In this document: in pieces, positions 43,143 to 53,274 of the stretch
How positions within the stretch are numbered: the stretch's first letter is position 1
Layout: every line of letters starts with the position of its first letter
Translations under genes and position numbers: made by a program
The notes under the pieces: model-generated
Databases searched by the model: none
What the model was told of the DNA's origin: nothing
The model's input: only the letters and a program-made list of their open reading frames with translations
Source of the DNA: JBAJNN01 sp036881905
GTDB taxonomy: Bacteria; Pseudomonadota; Alphaproteobacteria; Rhizobiales; Im1
Length of the DNA stretch: 64,000 bases
Assembly: GCA_036881905.1 (NCBI GenBank)
Contig: JBAJNN010000008.1
Span: 1-64,000 of the forward strand
Direction: 5' to 3'

Positions 43143-44720
43143 TCAATGGCGGAAATGGCGGATCCCGGTGAAAACCATCGCCATACCGGCCTCATCGGCG
43201 GCGGCAATGACCTCACCATCACGCACGGACCCTCCGGGCTGGATCGCAGCCGTCGCGCCGGCCTCGGCAATCGCCAGGACCCCGTCGGCAAAGGGAAAAA
43301 AGGCATCGGAGGCCGCGACCAAGCCGGGCGTGGCCGGCGTCTCCGGCCTTTCGCCCCGCGCGGCTTTTCGCGTGGCGAGGGAACAGGAATCGATCCGGCT
43401 CGTCTGGCCCGAGCCAATGCCGAGCGTCGCGCCGTCTCTCACATAGACGATGGCATTTGACTTCACATGCTTGGCGACGGTGAAGGCGAAGCGCAAATCC
43501 GCCATCTCAGTGGCGTCGGGAGGGCGTTTGGTGACCACCTTGAGCGTTTGATCGGCAATCAGCCGGCAATCGCGCTCCTGCACCAGAAAGCCTCCGGAGA
43601 CGCTGCGGATCATGCTGCCCGAAGTGGCGGGATCGGGCAGGCCATCCGTGACCAGGAGCCTCAGGTTTTTCTTCCCCGCCATGATGGCCAGCGCGTCTTC
43701 ATGCGCGCCGGGGGCCATGATCACCTCGGTAAAAATCTTGACGAGTTCACGCGCCGTCGCCACATCCAGCGGCCGGTTGAGAGCGACGATTCCGCCAAAT
43801 GCACTAACCGGATCGCCGGCAAGGGCTTTTTTATAGGCATCGCATAGAGTCGCGTCGCGGGCGACCCCACAGGGGGTGGCGTGTTTGACGATCGCGACGG
43901 CGGCCGTTGCGGCTGGATCGAATTCCGCGACGCATTCAAACGCGGTATCGGCATCGTTGATATTGTTGTAGGAGAGCGCCTTGCCCTGAAGCTGGCGCGT
44001 CGTCGCCACGCCCGGGCGATTCTCGCCATTATGGTAAAAGGCCGCCTTCTGATGCGGATTTTCGCCGTAGCGCAAACATTGCGCCAAGCGACCGCCAAAA
44101 CTCTGATAGGTGGGGACCACCGCCTCGTCCTTGATGAGCCAACGGCTGATGGCGGCATCATAAGCCGCTGTGCGGGTATAGGTCTTGGCCGCAAGCCGGC
44201 GGCGGGTGGCAAGGCTCGTCGCGCCGCCTTGGGCGGCGATTTCCTCAAGCACCAGGCTGTAATCCTCCGGCTCGACGACAACGGTGACAAATTTATGGTT
44301 TTTGGCGGCGGAACGAATCATGGCCGGACCGCCAATATCGATATTTTCGACAATCACGGCGTCATCCGCTCCGGAAGCCTCCGCAGCCTCGAACGGATAG
44401 AGATTGACCGCCACAAGGTCTATGGGATCGATGGCATGAGCCTTCAATGCTTCGATATGAGCGCTGTTATCACGGTCGGCGAGCAGGCCACCATGGATTT
44501 TAGGGTGCAGGGTCTTGACGCGACCATCCATGATTTCCGGAAAGCTGGTGACCTCGCCTATATCGGTCACGGAAAGACCCGCGTCTCTCAAAGCGCGAGA
44601 CGTGCCGCCAGTTGAGAGAATTTGGATATGATGGCGGGCAAGGCCGCGGGCAAAATCGACAAGACCGGTTTTATCGGCAACCGACAACAGGGCGCGACGC
44701 AAGGGGACCAGATCAGGCAT
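43143..44720 (-). CDS. purH: Bifunctional AICAR transformylase / IMP cyclohydrolase
   Basis: It performs the last two steps of IMP synthesis in the cytoplasm. The cyclohydrolase (MGS-like) domain lies at 1-about 195 (ILSTGGTSRALRDAG, FPEIMDGRVKTLHPKIHGG). The transformylase domain follows, with YGENPHQKAAF, VKHATPCGVA and the terminal FTGIRHFRH. In the active-site KHANPCG motif, Asn is replaced by Thr (KHATPCG). The length of 525 residues is normal. It lies downstream of the heparinase-like gene and rpe on the same strand, an order often seen in alphaproteobacteria. Confidence 0.95.
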   Translation of the reverse strand: MPDLVPLRRALLSVADKTGLVDFARGLARHHIQILSTGGTSRALRDAGLSVTDIGEVTSFPEIMDGRVKTLHPKIHGGLLADRDNSAHIEALKAHAIDPIDLVAVNLYPFEAAEASGADDAVIVENIDIGGPAMIRSAAKNHKFVTVVVEPEDYSLVLEEIAAQGGATSLATRRRLAAKTYTRTAAYDAAISRWLIKDEAVVPTYQSFGGRLAQCLRYGENPHQKAAFYHNGENRPGVATTRQLQGKALSYNNINDADTAFECVAEFDPAATAAVAIVKHATPCGVARDATLCDAYKKALAGDPVSAFGGIVALNRPLDVATARELVKIFTEVIMAPGAHEDALAIMAGKKNLRLLVTDGLPDPATSGSMIRSVSGGFLVQERDCRLIADQTLKVVTKRPPDATEMADLRFAFTVAKHVKSNAIVYVRDGATLGIGSGQTSRIDSCSLATRKAARGERPETPATPGLVAASDAFFPFADGVLAIAEAGATAAIQPGGSVRDGEVIAAADEAGMAMVFTGIRHFRH

Positions 44721-44804
44721 GAATTCAGTTCATCTTTCAGGCAGGACTTGGGTGAGTGAAGAGTCAATAGCACGCGACATGCGTTATGTGGAGGAGATTT
44801 ATCG

Positions 44805-46568
44805 CTATAAAAGCTGCTCCAAGGGAAGCTGAATGGTTTTTGTGCCTTCCCCGGACCGGACGCCGGAGCGTTCGATGCGCTTGAACGCCCATTTGACGCA
44901 AGGCTGAGAGCTGGTAACACCGGAGAGCACGATCTGACAGCTGCGTCTTGGCGAGAGAGGTTCGGGGAGGTAGACGCTGTCTTCCATGCCGAGTGTCGCC
45001 CCCCTAACGGAAAAGCGCCACCCGGCGCGATTGGCCAGCACCAAGACGATGCTCGAGCCATCGCGGGCCGTTGTTGCCTTGACGGCGGGATGTAAATGGA
45101 ACCTGATGGAGAAGCCGGTTTCCGGCATCGTCGAGCCTGCGTCCGACGCGATGAAACGATCCTCGCCGCGCAGGTCCAGACCGTCTTTCGACAGGTATAG
45201 ACGCCGCTCGTGGATGCAGCCATAGGCACTGGCATAGCCGTCATGACGGGCTTCTAATATCGAACCGTCCGCATGAGCGCGCAGTCGGCCCTCCACACGA
45301 TGCGGCCCAAGCATCACCGGTGAGCCGAACAGGGCGTCGCTGATACGGTTGGCGATGATCAGGCAGGATGATCGTTCCCCGACAATGGCCGTCGAATGGG
45401 CGGCGCTGCGTCGCGCCGCCTCTTTCCAACGTTGGGTGACACGGTCTGAAGTGCCACAATTGACTACGATACGGTGGATGCCGTCGCTGAACTCAAAGGC
45501 CAGCGAGCTTGCCTGCGCGCCCGAATTGAGACCGGCTGCCGGCGGGCGGCCAATATCCATGATCACGACGCTACTGCCATGGTTGAGGCGGGCATAGCCG
45601 GTATGCGGAGCCAGCGTGACCGGATGGCCCCTGCTTTCGTCGGCCTCGACGATAGCGCGTATTTGCGCGGTGCGCGGACTGCTCACCCCATTGAAGTTCG
45701 TCAACCCACCATCGCCATGAAGGAAGAAACGCAATAGCGGAAGCATACGCTCGATAGAAGTGAGCACGCCTTGCGGCAGGGCGCAATTGGCTTTTTTAAG
45801 CGCGATACGCAACGGCACCAGATCCAACAAGAGATCAACCAAAACCGAAGGGGCGCGGGAGATATGCCCGCCATCAGGCAGAATCTGACGCTCCAATTCA
45901 CGGCCCAACCGATCGAGCAGGGTTGCGCGCAACGGCGCCATGGCGTCGAGCGCGATGGCGGCATAGGCAAGCGCGATGGCGCCATCGAGGCGGCCGCGGC
46001 CGGAGGGGGAAAGCCGCACGGCATTCATAAGATGTGCCGCCTGACGGCCGAGACTGGCCATGAAGGTGTCATGAAAACCGGCATCGGCATTATGAAGAAG
46101 AAACGGGGCGTGACGAATCCATGAAATGATCCGCCGGGCGCGGACCGTGACCCGATGCGCCGTCGCCGGATGGTGGCGCACGCCTTTGCTTATCCAGTCA
46201 TGGACAAGACCGCGCGCCTGAATGCGCGGCAATTCGCTCGCCGCGGCCTCGAGATGTTTCAGCCAGTCGAAACCATGCAACCGCGCCGCGAACGCCTCTG
46301 ACGGCACAGGAACATCGAAGATAACCCGGTTGCCGGCATCAACCAGACGATCGGCGAGAAAAAACCGCCCGCGATAGAGTTCCGCGGCGCGTTCGGGGTC
46401 GCCATGAAGCAGCGGCGCAATGGATTGTATGAACTGTCTTGCCCGTATCGGCGCCGGCGGCGTCCAGTGCGCGAGATGGCGGGCAAGACCGTTTGTGCCG
46501 CGTTGGAAGGCCGCTTCGGCAAGCGCCATGGCGATGGAGGATACTTTGGCCTCACCCTCAGCAAACAC
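44805..46568 (-). CDS. Heparinase II/III family protein
   Basis: The 587-residue protein has an N-terminal alpha-toroid part (about 1-290) and a C-terminal heparinase II/III-like beta domain (about 300-580: GYARLNHGSSVVIMDIGRPP, FEFSDGIHRIVVNCG, RSAAHSTAIVGERSS). Proteins of this group always seem to sit near purH and rpe in alphaproteobacteria. Their substrate is unknown, but they are probably polysaccharide lyases. No clear signal peptide is visible. The start is GTG 46568 with GGAGGG nine bases upstream; an ATG between them is out of frame. Confidence 0.85.
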   Translation of the reverse strand: MFAEGEAKVSSIAMALAEAAFQRGTNGLARHLAHWTPPAPIRARQFIQSIAPLLHGDPERAAELYRGRFFLADRLVDAGNRVIFDVPVPSEAFAARLHGFDWLKHLEAAASELPRIQARGLVHDWISKGVRHHPATAHRVTVRARRIISWIRHAPFLLHNADAGFHDTFMASLGRQAAHLMNAVRLSPSGRGRLDGAIALAYAAIALDAMAPLRATLLDRLGRELERQILPDGGHISRAPSVLVDLLLDLVPLRIALKKANCALPQGVLTSIERMLPLLRFFLHGDGGLTNFNGVSSPRTAQIRAIVEADESRGHPVTLAPHTGYARLNHGSSVVIMDIGRPPAAGLNSGAQASSLAFEFSDGIHRIVVNCGTSDRVTQRWKEAARRSAAHSTAIVGERSSCLIIANRISDALFGSPVMLGPHRVEGRLRAHADGSILEARHDGYASAYGCIHERRLYLSKDGLDLRGEDRFIASDAGSTMPETGFSIRFHLHPAVKATTARDGSSIVLVLANRAGWRFSVRGATLGMEDSVYLPEPLSPRRSCQIVLSGVTSSQPCVKWAFKRIERSGVRSGEGTKTIQLPLEQLL

Positions 46569-46638
46569 GGCTCATATCCCTCCCGCGGAGTATGGCCGAT
46601 ATGCCGCGAAAAGGCGGCGCTCAGCTAACGTCACCGGC

Positions 46639-47352
46639 TTAGCCAGTATCTGGGCGGGCTTTATTCGCGGGCGCGTCGTCCGGGTGGTTTCCGCGCAGAC
46701 GGGCGATATTGTCCGCATAGCATTGTGGACCGCCGGTGAACACCGCGCTGCCCGCAACCAGGATATCGGCGCCGGTTTGCCTTGCCTTGATCGCGGTATC
46801 GAAATTAATCCCACCATCGACTCCCAGTTCAATTTTGCGCCCATGCCGGTCGATTATCCTTCGCGCTTCGGCAATCCTGTCGGTGCTCGTCTCGATAAAG
46901 ACTTGCCCGCCAAAACCAGGATTGACGCTCATCACCATAAGCAGGTCGATTTCGCTGAGCAGAGGCTCGACCCATCCGACCGGCGTACCCGGATTGAGGG
47001 CAAGCCCAGCCCTGCACCCCGCCGCCCTGATGGCCTGAACAGTGCGATGGGGGCGCGGTCCCGCCTGCGGGTGAAAGGTCATGATGTCAGCCCCGGCTTC
47101 AGCGAACGCCGCGATGAATGGATCGACCGGCGCGATCATCAAATGAACGTCGAACGGTTTATCGCTCAAAGGTCTTAACGATTCGATAATGGCGGGGCCG
47201 AAACTGATATTGGAAACGAAGTGGCCATCCATGACGTCAAGGTGGATGGAGTCGGCGCCCGCCGCATCGATGGCGCACACTTCCTCGCCGAGGCGGGAAA
47301 AATCAGCGGCGAGAATAGATGGAGCGATTTTGACCTTATGGGTTCCTGTCAT
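46639..47352 (-). CDS. rpe: Ribulose-phosphate 3-epimerase
   Basis: A TIM-barrel epimerase of the pentose phosphate pathway that interconverts ribulose 5-phosphate and xylulose 5-phosphate. Motifs are KIAPSILAADFSRLG, HLDVMDGHFV, DVHLMI, MSVNPGFGGQ and GVDGGI. The ATG at 47352 (MTGTHKVKIAPSIL) fits the family; the frame is open 220 bases further but that part is not conserved. Ribulose 5-phosphate is also the expected substrate of the reductase domain at 408-1772. The rRNA methyltransferase rsmB, often upstream, is absent here. Confidence 0.94.
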   Translation of the reverse strand: MTGTHKVKIAPSILAADFSRLGEEVCAIDAAGADSIHLDVMDGHFVSNISFGPAIIESLRPLSDKPFDVHLMIAPVDPFIAAFAEAGADIMTFHPQAGPRPHRTVQAIRAAGCRAGLALNPGTPVGWVEPLLSEIDLLMVMSVNPGFGGQVFIETSTDRIAEARRIIDRHGRKIELGVDGGINFDTAIKARQTGADILVAGSAVFTGGPQCYADNIARLRGNHPDDAPANKARPDTG

Positions 47353-47616
47353 GCATGTCTGCATATCAACATGAACGGCTCGCGACAACAAGAGAACCGG
47401 CCGCGGGGTCATAACACCCCGGCGTATAGTCCAGGGCCGATAACGGTCAATGGCCGGATAGAAGCCAAAAGCGCGGTTTGCGCCAAGGATTTTACTGGGC
47501 ACAATATCCTTAAGCTCAAACATTGCGTTCAAAAACAACGCAACATGGTCAAAGGCAGTGCAAAATGGAGGCATGACGCCTTTTTGAGGATATGACGGCC
47601 GACGGGGCGGACGCGC

Positions 47617-48292
47617 ATGAGGAATATCAATCTGAAAGCAACCCGGGATTTTGAGGCCGTCGCCTGGCTGGGCAGCGTTACCAGGGCCGCTAAGGAACTT
47701 GGAAGTGTCCCCTTCCGCTGTCAGCCGGCACGTTGCGATTCCGGAGAGCCAGTTTGGAGTCCGGCTCTTTCGCCGCCAAGAAACGGCGCCTTGGCTGACC
47801 TCGGATAGCGATCGGTTGTTTCAGGCGACGAGCCTGAGCCTTTCTGTGCCATTCGCAATGCCCGCAGCGCCATTACCCGTCGCAAAGACACGGAAGACGC
47901 AGAGCCTGACCATTCTGATCGCTCCGAGCTTGGGGATCAACCTTCTGGAACCCCGCATTGCACTCTTCGCCCAAACCAACCCACGGTGGATGATCCGCAT
48001 CGATGCAACACCTGACTTCACCGCATTCGGAACCGAAGCGATCGATCTCAATGTTCGCTATGGAATCGGCGGTTGGGCAGGGCTTGGCGTCCATTGTGTC
48101 ACGGATGACCTGGTCTTGTCGATGTGCAGCCCGGCTTATTTGGAAGAGCTGAGTTGCTACTCTGGGGATCCGCTTAGGCAGCTGGAAACCCGCGCGGCCG
48201 ATCGACAGCGCCAAGGTCATCTGCCACCGGGAACGGTGGCCAGCCCTGAACAAGCTTACGCCGACCAGTTCTGGTTATCCTCTCCGGTTTGA
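47617..48292 (+). pseudogene. LysR-family transcriptional regulator, frameshifted and truncated
   Basis: The first frame begins MRNINLKATRDFEAVAWLGS and continues VTRAAKELG, a LysR helix-turn-helix start. It then shifts near 47705 to a second frame carrying VSPSAVSRHVA...FGVRLFRRQ, the second half of the helix-turn-helix. The effector domain resembles GcvA-type members (DLNVRYGIGGWAGLGVHCV, LVLSMCSPAYLEE). The second frame ends at 48292, about 80 residues short of a normal LysR protein. The next 300 bases up to the TRAP relic show nothing recognisable. It was probably the regulator of the decayed locus on the opposite strand. Confidence 0.8.
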
Positions 48293-48589
48293 ACGCTCAT
48301 GCATGTCTATTGACCTTGCCAAACAGGGGAGCGATCTCGCGCCGGAAAGCGCTTGCCTTTTCTTGCTCGAGTCGGAGCGCGGCGAATTGGCCCCATTCCG
48401 CCCGGCTTCGCCGGCGATGGATTGCTCCACGTAGCTGGTTTGTGCCTCCGCCAAGATATTTCAACAGGTGAATCGTCAACCGATTCTCAAACCGGCTTGG
48501 CGGAGTCCGCCGGAGCCGCGAACAAGGTGTAAGGTCATTTCTAAGGGATGCCGGTTGCGCGTTCCGACAACAATCCGGCTCTAAGCTCA

Positions 48590-49744
48590 TGACCGTAAAA
48601 TCTCGGAGTATGTGAGAGCGACCCGGCCGATATGACAGATTTCACCCGACTCCGCCGCCGGCCCAGTAGAGCGTGAGTTCGGGCCAAATGACAATGAGCA
48701 ACGGCACCAAAATCGCAACCCCATGGAATGGCGGGAATGCTCGCCCCGAAGAGACGGCGCAGGCAGACTTTCACCAAAAAGGGCGAGGAACATGATCGTT
48801 GGACAAATGGACGAGACCAACCTTGCGCTTAAACTCAGAAAGGCCAGCGACCAACCCCAACCCGGACATGAAGGATTGGCGGCGTTTTTGAAGATCGCCC
48901 CTTGAGCCTCCATTTTCGGGCGCAGGGTCATATCGCCCTCCAGCGACAACCGGCGCTGAAGTTTCCCTGCCTTGGCAGTTGCATCAAGGGCCCATTTTCG
49001 TGTCGCTTCACCCAAATCCCGCCATCAGACAAGATCGGCGACGACAGGCGTCGATTCATAGTTGTGTCCGGTCATGGTGACACAAGGGTGTTACGGTCTG
49101 TCGCTTTGCCGAATCAATATTCGGTCAGCGGGTTTTCCCGGCCGCCAAATACGTTGATCTGGAGCGCGCTCGGCAATTTCGACCGGACCAGTAGAGCCGG
49201 GGCCGTACCGAGTGCTTTGAAAATGTCGATGGTCATCCGATCCGGGGGAGCGGATTTTCAGACCGACGATATCGGCCAGTTCGGGGACAGTTTTGCCGAT
49301 ATGCGTGATGTTGCGGATGCCATTGTCCTAGAACCGGAGAATTTTCAGACCGGCGACGCGGCGCGCGTTTGTCGAGCATGGCGCCGATATTGCCCTTGAG
49401 GCCCCCTAGGCCGTCGGCATATCCTTGAACAAAAGGGGCAGGCCCAGAAGACCGACCTCGGGGACAACCTGCGACATGACGCCCCGACCATTCGCCGTGA
49501 CTTGGATGACACCCGTCATTGCCGAGGTCAGTATTTCCACTTCATCGCCCATGGTGGCCAAGGGCGCAAGAGTGACCGTAAAGGCGTCACCGGAGTATTC
49601 GGCCAAAAGGTCTACCTATTTTTCGGCGGCAATAGAGCGCGGATTGCTTGGGTTTGCTCCATGGGCAAAGCTGATTTCATTGGCCTGAACGACATTTGCA
49701 ATGAACGTTACGGCGGCCGGAACGGCCAGCAGTTTGGTCTTCAT
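48590..49744 (-). pseudogene. TRAP transporter binding protein (DctP) relic with possible DctM tail
   Basis: An ATG at 49744 with GGAGGGAG upstream opens MKTKLLAVPAAV, a signal peptide, and leads into NEISFAHGANPSNPRS. A stop codon follows EK. The frame resumes with LLAEYSGDAFTV, VTANGRGVMSQVVPEVGLLG and LPLLFKDMPTA, which is classic DctP. After further frameshifts, DIVGLKIRSPGS and GHNYESTPVVADLV appear, then RKWALDATAKAGKLQRRLSL, the DctP C-terminal part, to about 48890. A hydrophobic stretch near 48650-48750 (VAILVPLLIVIWPELTLYW) may be the end of the DctM permease. Most of DctM and all of DctQ are gone. The import system was probably for an organic acid. Confidence 0.8.
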
Positions 49745-49790
49745 GGTTTTCTCCCTCCATTTTGAGATAAAAGTTTCATGGTACATTTGT

Positions 49791-50777
49791 TCAAGCGTTA
49801 TGCCGCTCTTGAGGCATGGGGTTTACGAGTGTTCTCATCGGCTTTCCGGCAAGAAAGGCGTCGATGCTCTTGACTACTTGGTCTCAAAGGATTTGCAGGA
49901 CTTCGATACTGGCCCAAGCCACATGTGACGTGAGAATGACGTCCGGGCGGTCGGCGATCTTGAAAATCGGGTTGTCTCCGGCGGGCGGCTCCTGCGTCAA
50001 GACATCAAACCCGATCCCGCTGATCAGTCCTCTCGCAAGGCCGTAACGGTATCCAATTCATTGACCAACCCGCCACGCGCCGTATCGACGATAATGGGGC
50101 GGCGCTTCATCTTGCGGAATTCCGGCATCGCGATAAGGTTGTTCGTTTCGGGCGTCAATGGTGCATGCAGCGTTATGATATCGGCGGTCCCCAAAACCTC
50201 GTCAAAGGGCGTGTAAAGGGAACCTGGCCCGTCAGCGCCCTTATGGGTAGCAAACATTACCCGCATCCCGAAGGCATCGGCCAGACGGGCGACGCAGCGG
50301 CCTATCGAGCCTGCTCGATGACACCGATCCTTGCCCCGGCCAGATCATGAATCGGCTGGGCAGGGAAACAAAATCGACCGGAGCGTTGCCACCGGCCGCC
50401 CAGGACAACCTGTCGGTTTCGGAGCAAGCCGCGGCGCAGGGCCAGAATCAGGGCAATGGTGTGTTCGGGCACGGCATTGACCGCGTAGCCGCGGACATTG
50501 GACACCGTAATCCTAAGATTCCGGCAAGCTTCCAGATCGATCACATCATAGCCGGTTGCCGCCACGGCGATGAATTTCAGCTTGGGCAACTTTGCCAGGA
50601 CAGGCTCACGCAACGCCACCTTGTTGGTGATGACAATATCCGCGTCAACCAGCCGTTCATGGACCTATTCGGGTGCGGTCGTGTCGTAAGCGACCCACTC
50701 ATGAGCCGCAGAGGGGCGATGAAGCTTCGCAGTGAGGGCGATTGCAGAGCAATCGAGAAAAACGATACGGGTCTCAT
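49791..50777 (-). pseudogene. D-2-hydroxyacid dehydrogenase, multiply disrupted
   Basis: Pieces in different frames join to a near full-length D-isomer 2-hydroxyacid dehydrogenase. In order: RIVFLDCSAIAL; stop; ADIVITNKVALREPVLAKLP; KFIAVAATGYDVIDLEA; VRGYAVNAVPEHTIALILAL; frameshift in the dinucleotide-binding turn after ARIGVI; FDEVLGTADIITLHAPLTPE with NNLI and VDTARGGLVNE; frameshift; GFDVLTQEPPAGDNP; LTSHVAWAS with the catalytic His; and NPMPQE near the stop at 49791. At least two frameshifts and two stops make it inactive. It lies 47 bases before the DctP relic on the same strand, suggesting a former uptake and oxidation operon for a hydroxyacid such as glycerate or lactate. Confidence 0.85.
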
Positions 50778-51456
50778 GGGCGCCTCTTAAATGAATCGAT
50801 GAGCCGCCATTCACACGAGGCTCGCTTCCAGCGCAACAGGCGGAGAGCTTCGACGCTGGGAACCCGGGCGCAGCCGGCAAAACCGAATGGTTCTCCGGCC
50901 CATCGGAATGACAGACAAGGCCAAGAGCAGCCTTCCCGAAACCAAGTGGGGCGTTTCACCAGCCGTAATAGCGTATTTTCACCTAGAAAGCCTAAGGCTT
51001 CTCCCTATTGAGCAGTCAGTTCAAACCATCGAAGCCAGCTCTTGATTTGCCTTGTTGCTCTTGGCAATCAACAGGTTATGTATAGCACACAAGGATCGCC
51101 AAGGTAATAGTCCCTTTAGAAATTCGCCCAGCAACATGGCCGCCGACAAGGGCAGGGCAAGAGCGTCCGTCGGAAATGCGCACACCGCGGCGTCTCCCGA
51201 CCCGGCCAATCCGCACATAGTTTTTGACCGCGACAACCAGTCGCCTGCTTGTTGCGATCACGATAGGTCGTTCTTCCACCTCCCATGATTTTGACTCTGT
51301 ACCCCGGATTCCGTGAAAATAATTGAAAGCTTCGGTAAAATTGGCTGTTTTTGGCTTGCAAACTATCTTTATGGTGATCTAAACTGGGGATGTTATGGGT
51401 TGATTCAAGGGTCGCGATGCATAAGCAAGCAAATCGACGGGGAGAGGTCGTCGGAA
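50778..51456. other. Intergenic stretch upstream of the oligopeptide transporter
   Basis: About 680 bases with short frames on both strands but no recognisable gene. It holds the divergent spacer between the dead dehydrogenase and oppA. AT content rises from about 51290. A promoter for the opp genes should lie in the last 150 bases, but no convincing -35/-10 pair was found. Confidence 0.4.
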
Positions 51457-53070
51457 TTGAGAACAATATTGAACACCATTATTGTCGCAAGTTGCGGCCT
51501 TGTGATGGCCGGTTCCGCCTTCGCCGCTAGTTTCCAGCCGGGTGAGAGGCCGGTCGATGACCAGGCTCTGCGATATTGGCTTCTCGATAGCGTCAAGGCC
51601 AAGGACCCGCAGAAGAGCCAGGATGTGACTAGCTCGAACGTCATTCGCCAGCTGTTCGAGGGGCTTTACAATCAGGACTCTCAAGGCGCTCTGGTCCCCG
51701 GCGTGGCCACCTCCCATGACGTCTCCGACGACCGATTGACTTACACCTTTCACCTGCGTCCCGAGGCCAGATGGTCAAACGGCGAGCCGGTCACCGCGCA
51801 AGATTTCGTCTATGCCTGGCGGCGTCTGGTCGATCCTGAAACCGCCTCGGTCTATGCCTGGTATGAAGCAACGATGCATGTGAAAAACGCGCAAAAAATC
51901 ATCGACGGCAAGGCTCCACCCTCTAAGCTTGGCGTCAGGGCCGTCGATGCATACACCTTCGAGGTTACGCTTAACAGCTCGACTCCTTACTTTGTGCAAA
52001 TGACGACCGATGCGCGAACCTTCCCGACCCCCAGATCGGTGATCGAGACATATGGCGATGAATGGACCAAGCCCGGCCATTTGGTCGGCAATGGCGCTTA
52101 CATATTGAGCGATGACCGGCTCGGCCAGCACATCACCTTAAAGCGCAATCGGAACTACTGGGACGACAAGCACACGATCATCGACACGGTCGAATTCATC
52201 GTCATCAACAATCAAGACCAGGCGCTGATCCGCTACCTTGCCGGTGAGCTTGACTATATCGAAATGCCGACCGGTCAGTATCCGCGTTTGAAAAAAGAGT
52301 ATCCAACCCAGGCCAAGGCGGTGCCGCATGCCTGCACTTACACCTATCTGTTCAATCTCTCCGATAAAGGGCCTCAAGCCTTGAAGGATGTGCGGGTCAG
52401 GAAGGCGCTGTCCTATGCCATGAACCGCGACGTCATCGTCAACAACATTACCCGAGGCGGCCAAAAACCGGCCTATAGCTGGACCTATTACGCCACCGCC
52501 GGTTTCACGCCGCCGACGATCGACTATTCGACCTGGTCCCAGAAAGAACGCAATGAGACGGCCAGAGAGCTTCTCAAACAAGCGGGTTACGGGCCGGAGC
52601 ATCCGCTGAAACTGCGTTTGAGCTACAACACAGCGGAAGGGCATAAGAAAATCGCCGTTGCCGCGCAACAATTCTGGAAAGCCATCGACGTTGAGACAAC
52701 GCTCGATAATATGGAGTGGAAAGTCTATCTCGACCGGCTGAAGAAGCAGGAATTCGAGGTCGGCCGTTACGCATGGTGCGGGGATTATGACGAAGCCTCG
52801 ACCTTTCTCGGTTTCTTCCGCAGCGACGGCATGAATTACGGGCGGTTTTCCGATTCCGCCTATGACGAGGTCATGGCCGAGTCTCGAACCGCGCAGGACC
52901 CACAAAGTTACTACACGAAGGCCGAAGAGATTCTAGCTGAAGATATGCCGCTCATACCGATTTATTTTTACATGACCGATGTCATGGTGGCGGACGATAT
53001 TCGCGGCCTGCCGGTCGGGAACGTTTTGCAAAGATGGTATGCCAAAGACGTCTATCGCGTCGCGCGCTAG
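51457..53070 (+). CDS. oppA: Oligopeptide ABC transporter binding protein OppA (first copy)
   Basis: A periplasmic solute-binding family 5 protein of about 537 residues. The TTG at 51457 follows GGGGAGAGG and opens a signal peptide (LRTILNTIIVASCGLVMAGSAFA). The frame is open further upstream but lacks such a peptide. Family features include DPQKSQDVTSSNVIRQLFEG, FVYAWRRLVDPETAS, VGNGAY and LKDVRVRKALSYAMNRD. It binds peptides for the OppBCDF importer encoded downstream. A close paralogue follows after about 200 AT-rich bases. The two share long identical stretches, so they arose by tandem duplication. Confidence 0.92.
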   Translation: MRTILNTIIVASCGLVMAGSAFAASFQPGERPVDDQALRYWLLDSVKAKDPQKSQDVTSSNVIRQLFEGLYNQDSQGALVPGVATSHDVSDDRLTYTFHLRPEARWSNGEPVTAQDFVYAWRRLVDPETASVYAWYEATMHVKNAQKIIDGKAPPSKLGVRAVDAYTFEVTLNSSTPYFVQMTTDARTFPTPRSVIETYGDEWTKPGHLVGNGAYILSDDRLGQHITLKRNRNYWDDKHTIIDTVEFIVINNQDQALIRYLAGELDYIEMPTGQYPRLKKEYPTQAKAVPHACTYTYLFNLSDKGPQALKDVRVRKALSYAMNRDVIVNNITRGGQKPAYSWTYYATAGFTPPTIDYSTWSQKERNETARELLKQAGYGPEHPLKLRLSYNTAEGHKKIAVAAQQFWKAIDVETTLDNMEWKVYLDRLKKQEFEVGRYAWCGDYDEASTFLGFFRSDGMNYGRFSDSAYDEVMAESRTAQDPQSYYTKAEEILAEDMPLIPIYFYMTDVMVADDIRGLPVGNVLQRWYAKDVYRVAR

Positions 53071-53274
53071 GACGGACCCTATATCGATAGGCGATGTCTA
53101 CCGATTGTCGCAATCACCGCTGAGCAGTAATTGTTCTTAAAAGCGCTAAAAGACTGCTATAGACCAAAACTGGAGTTTATTGAAATAGAACCGTAATAAC
53201 TTATAGAATAAGCTTACAAGATTTAAAATTTAAGTCAAACCGTGAAACCCTAAAACTAAAGGAGAAGGCGAATT

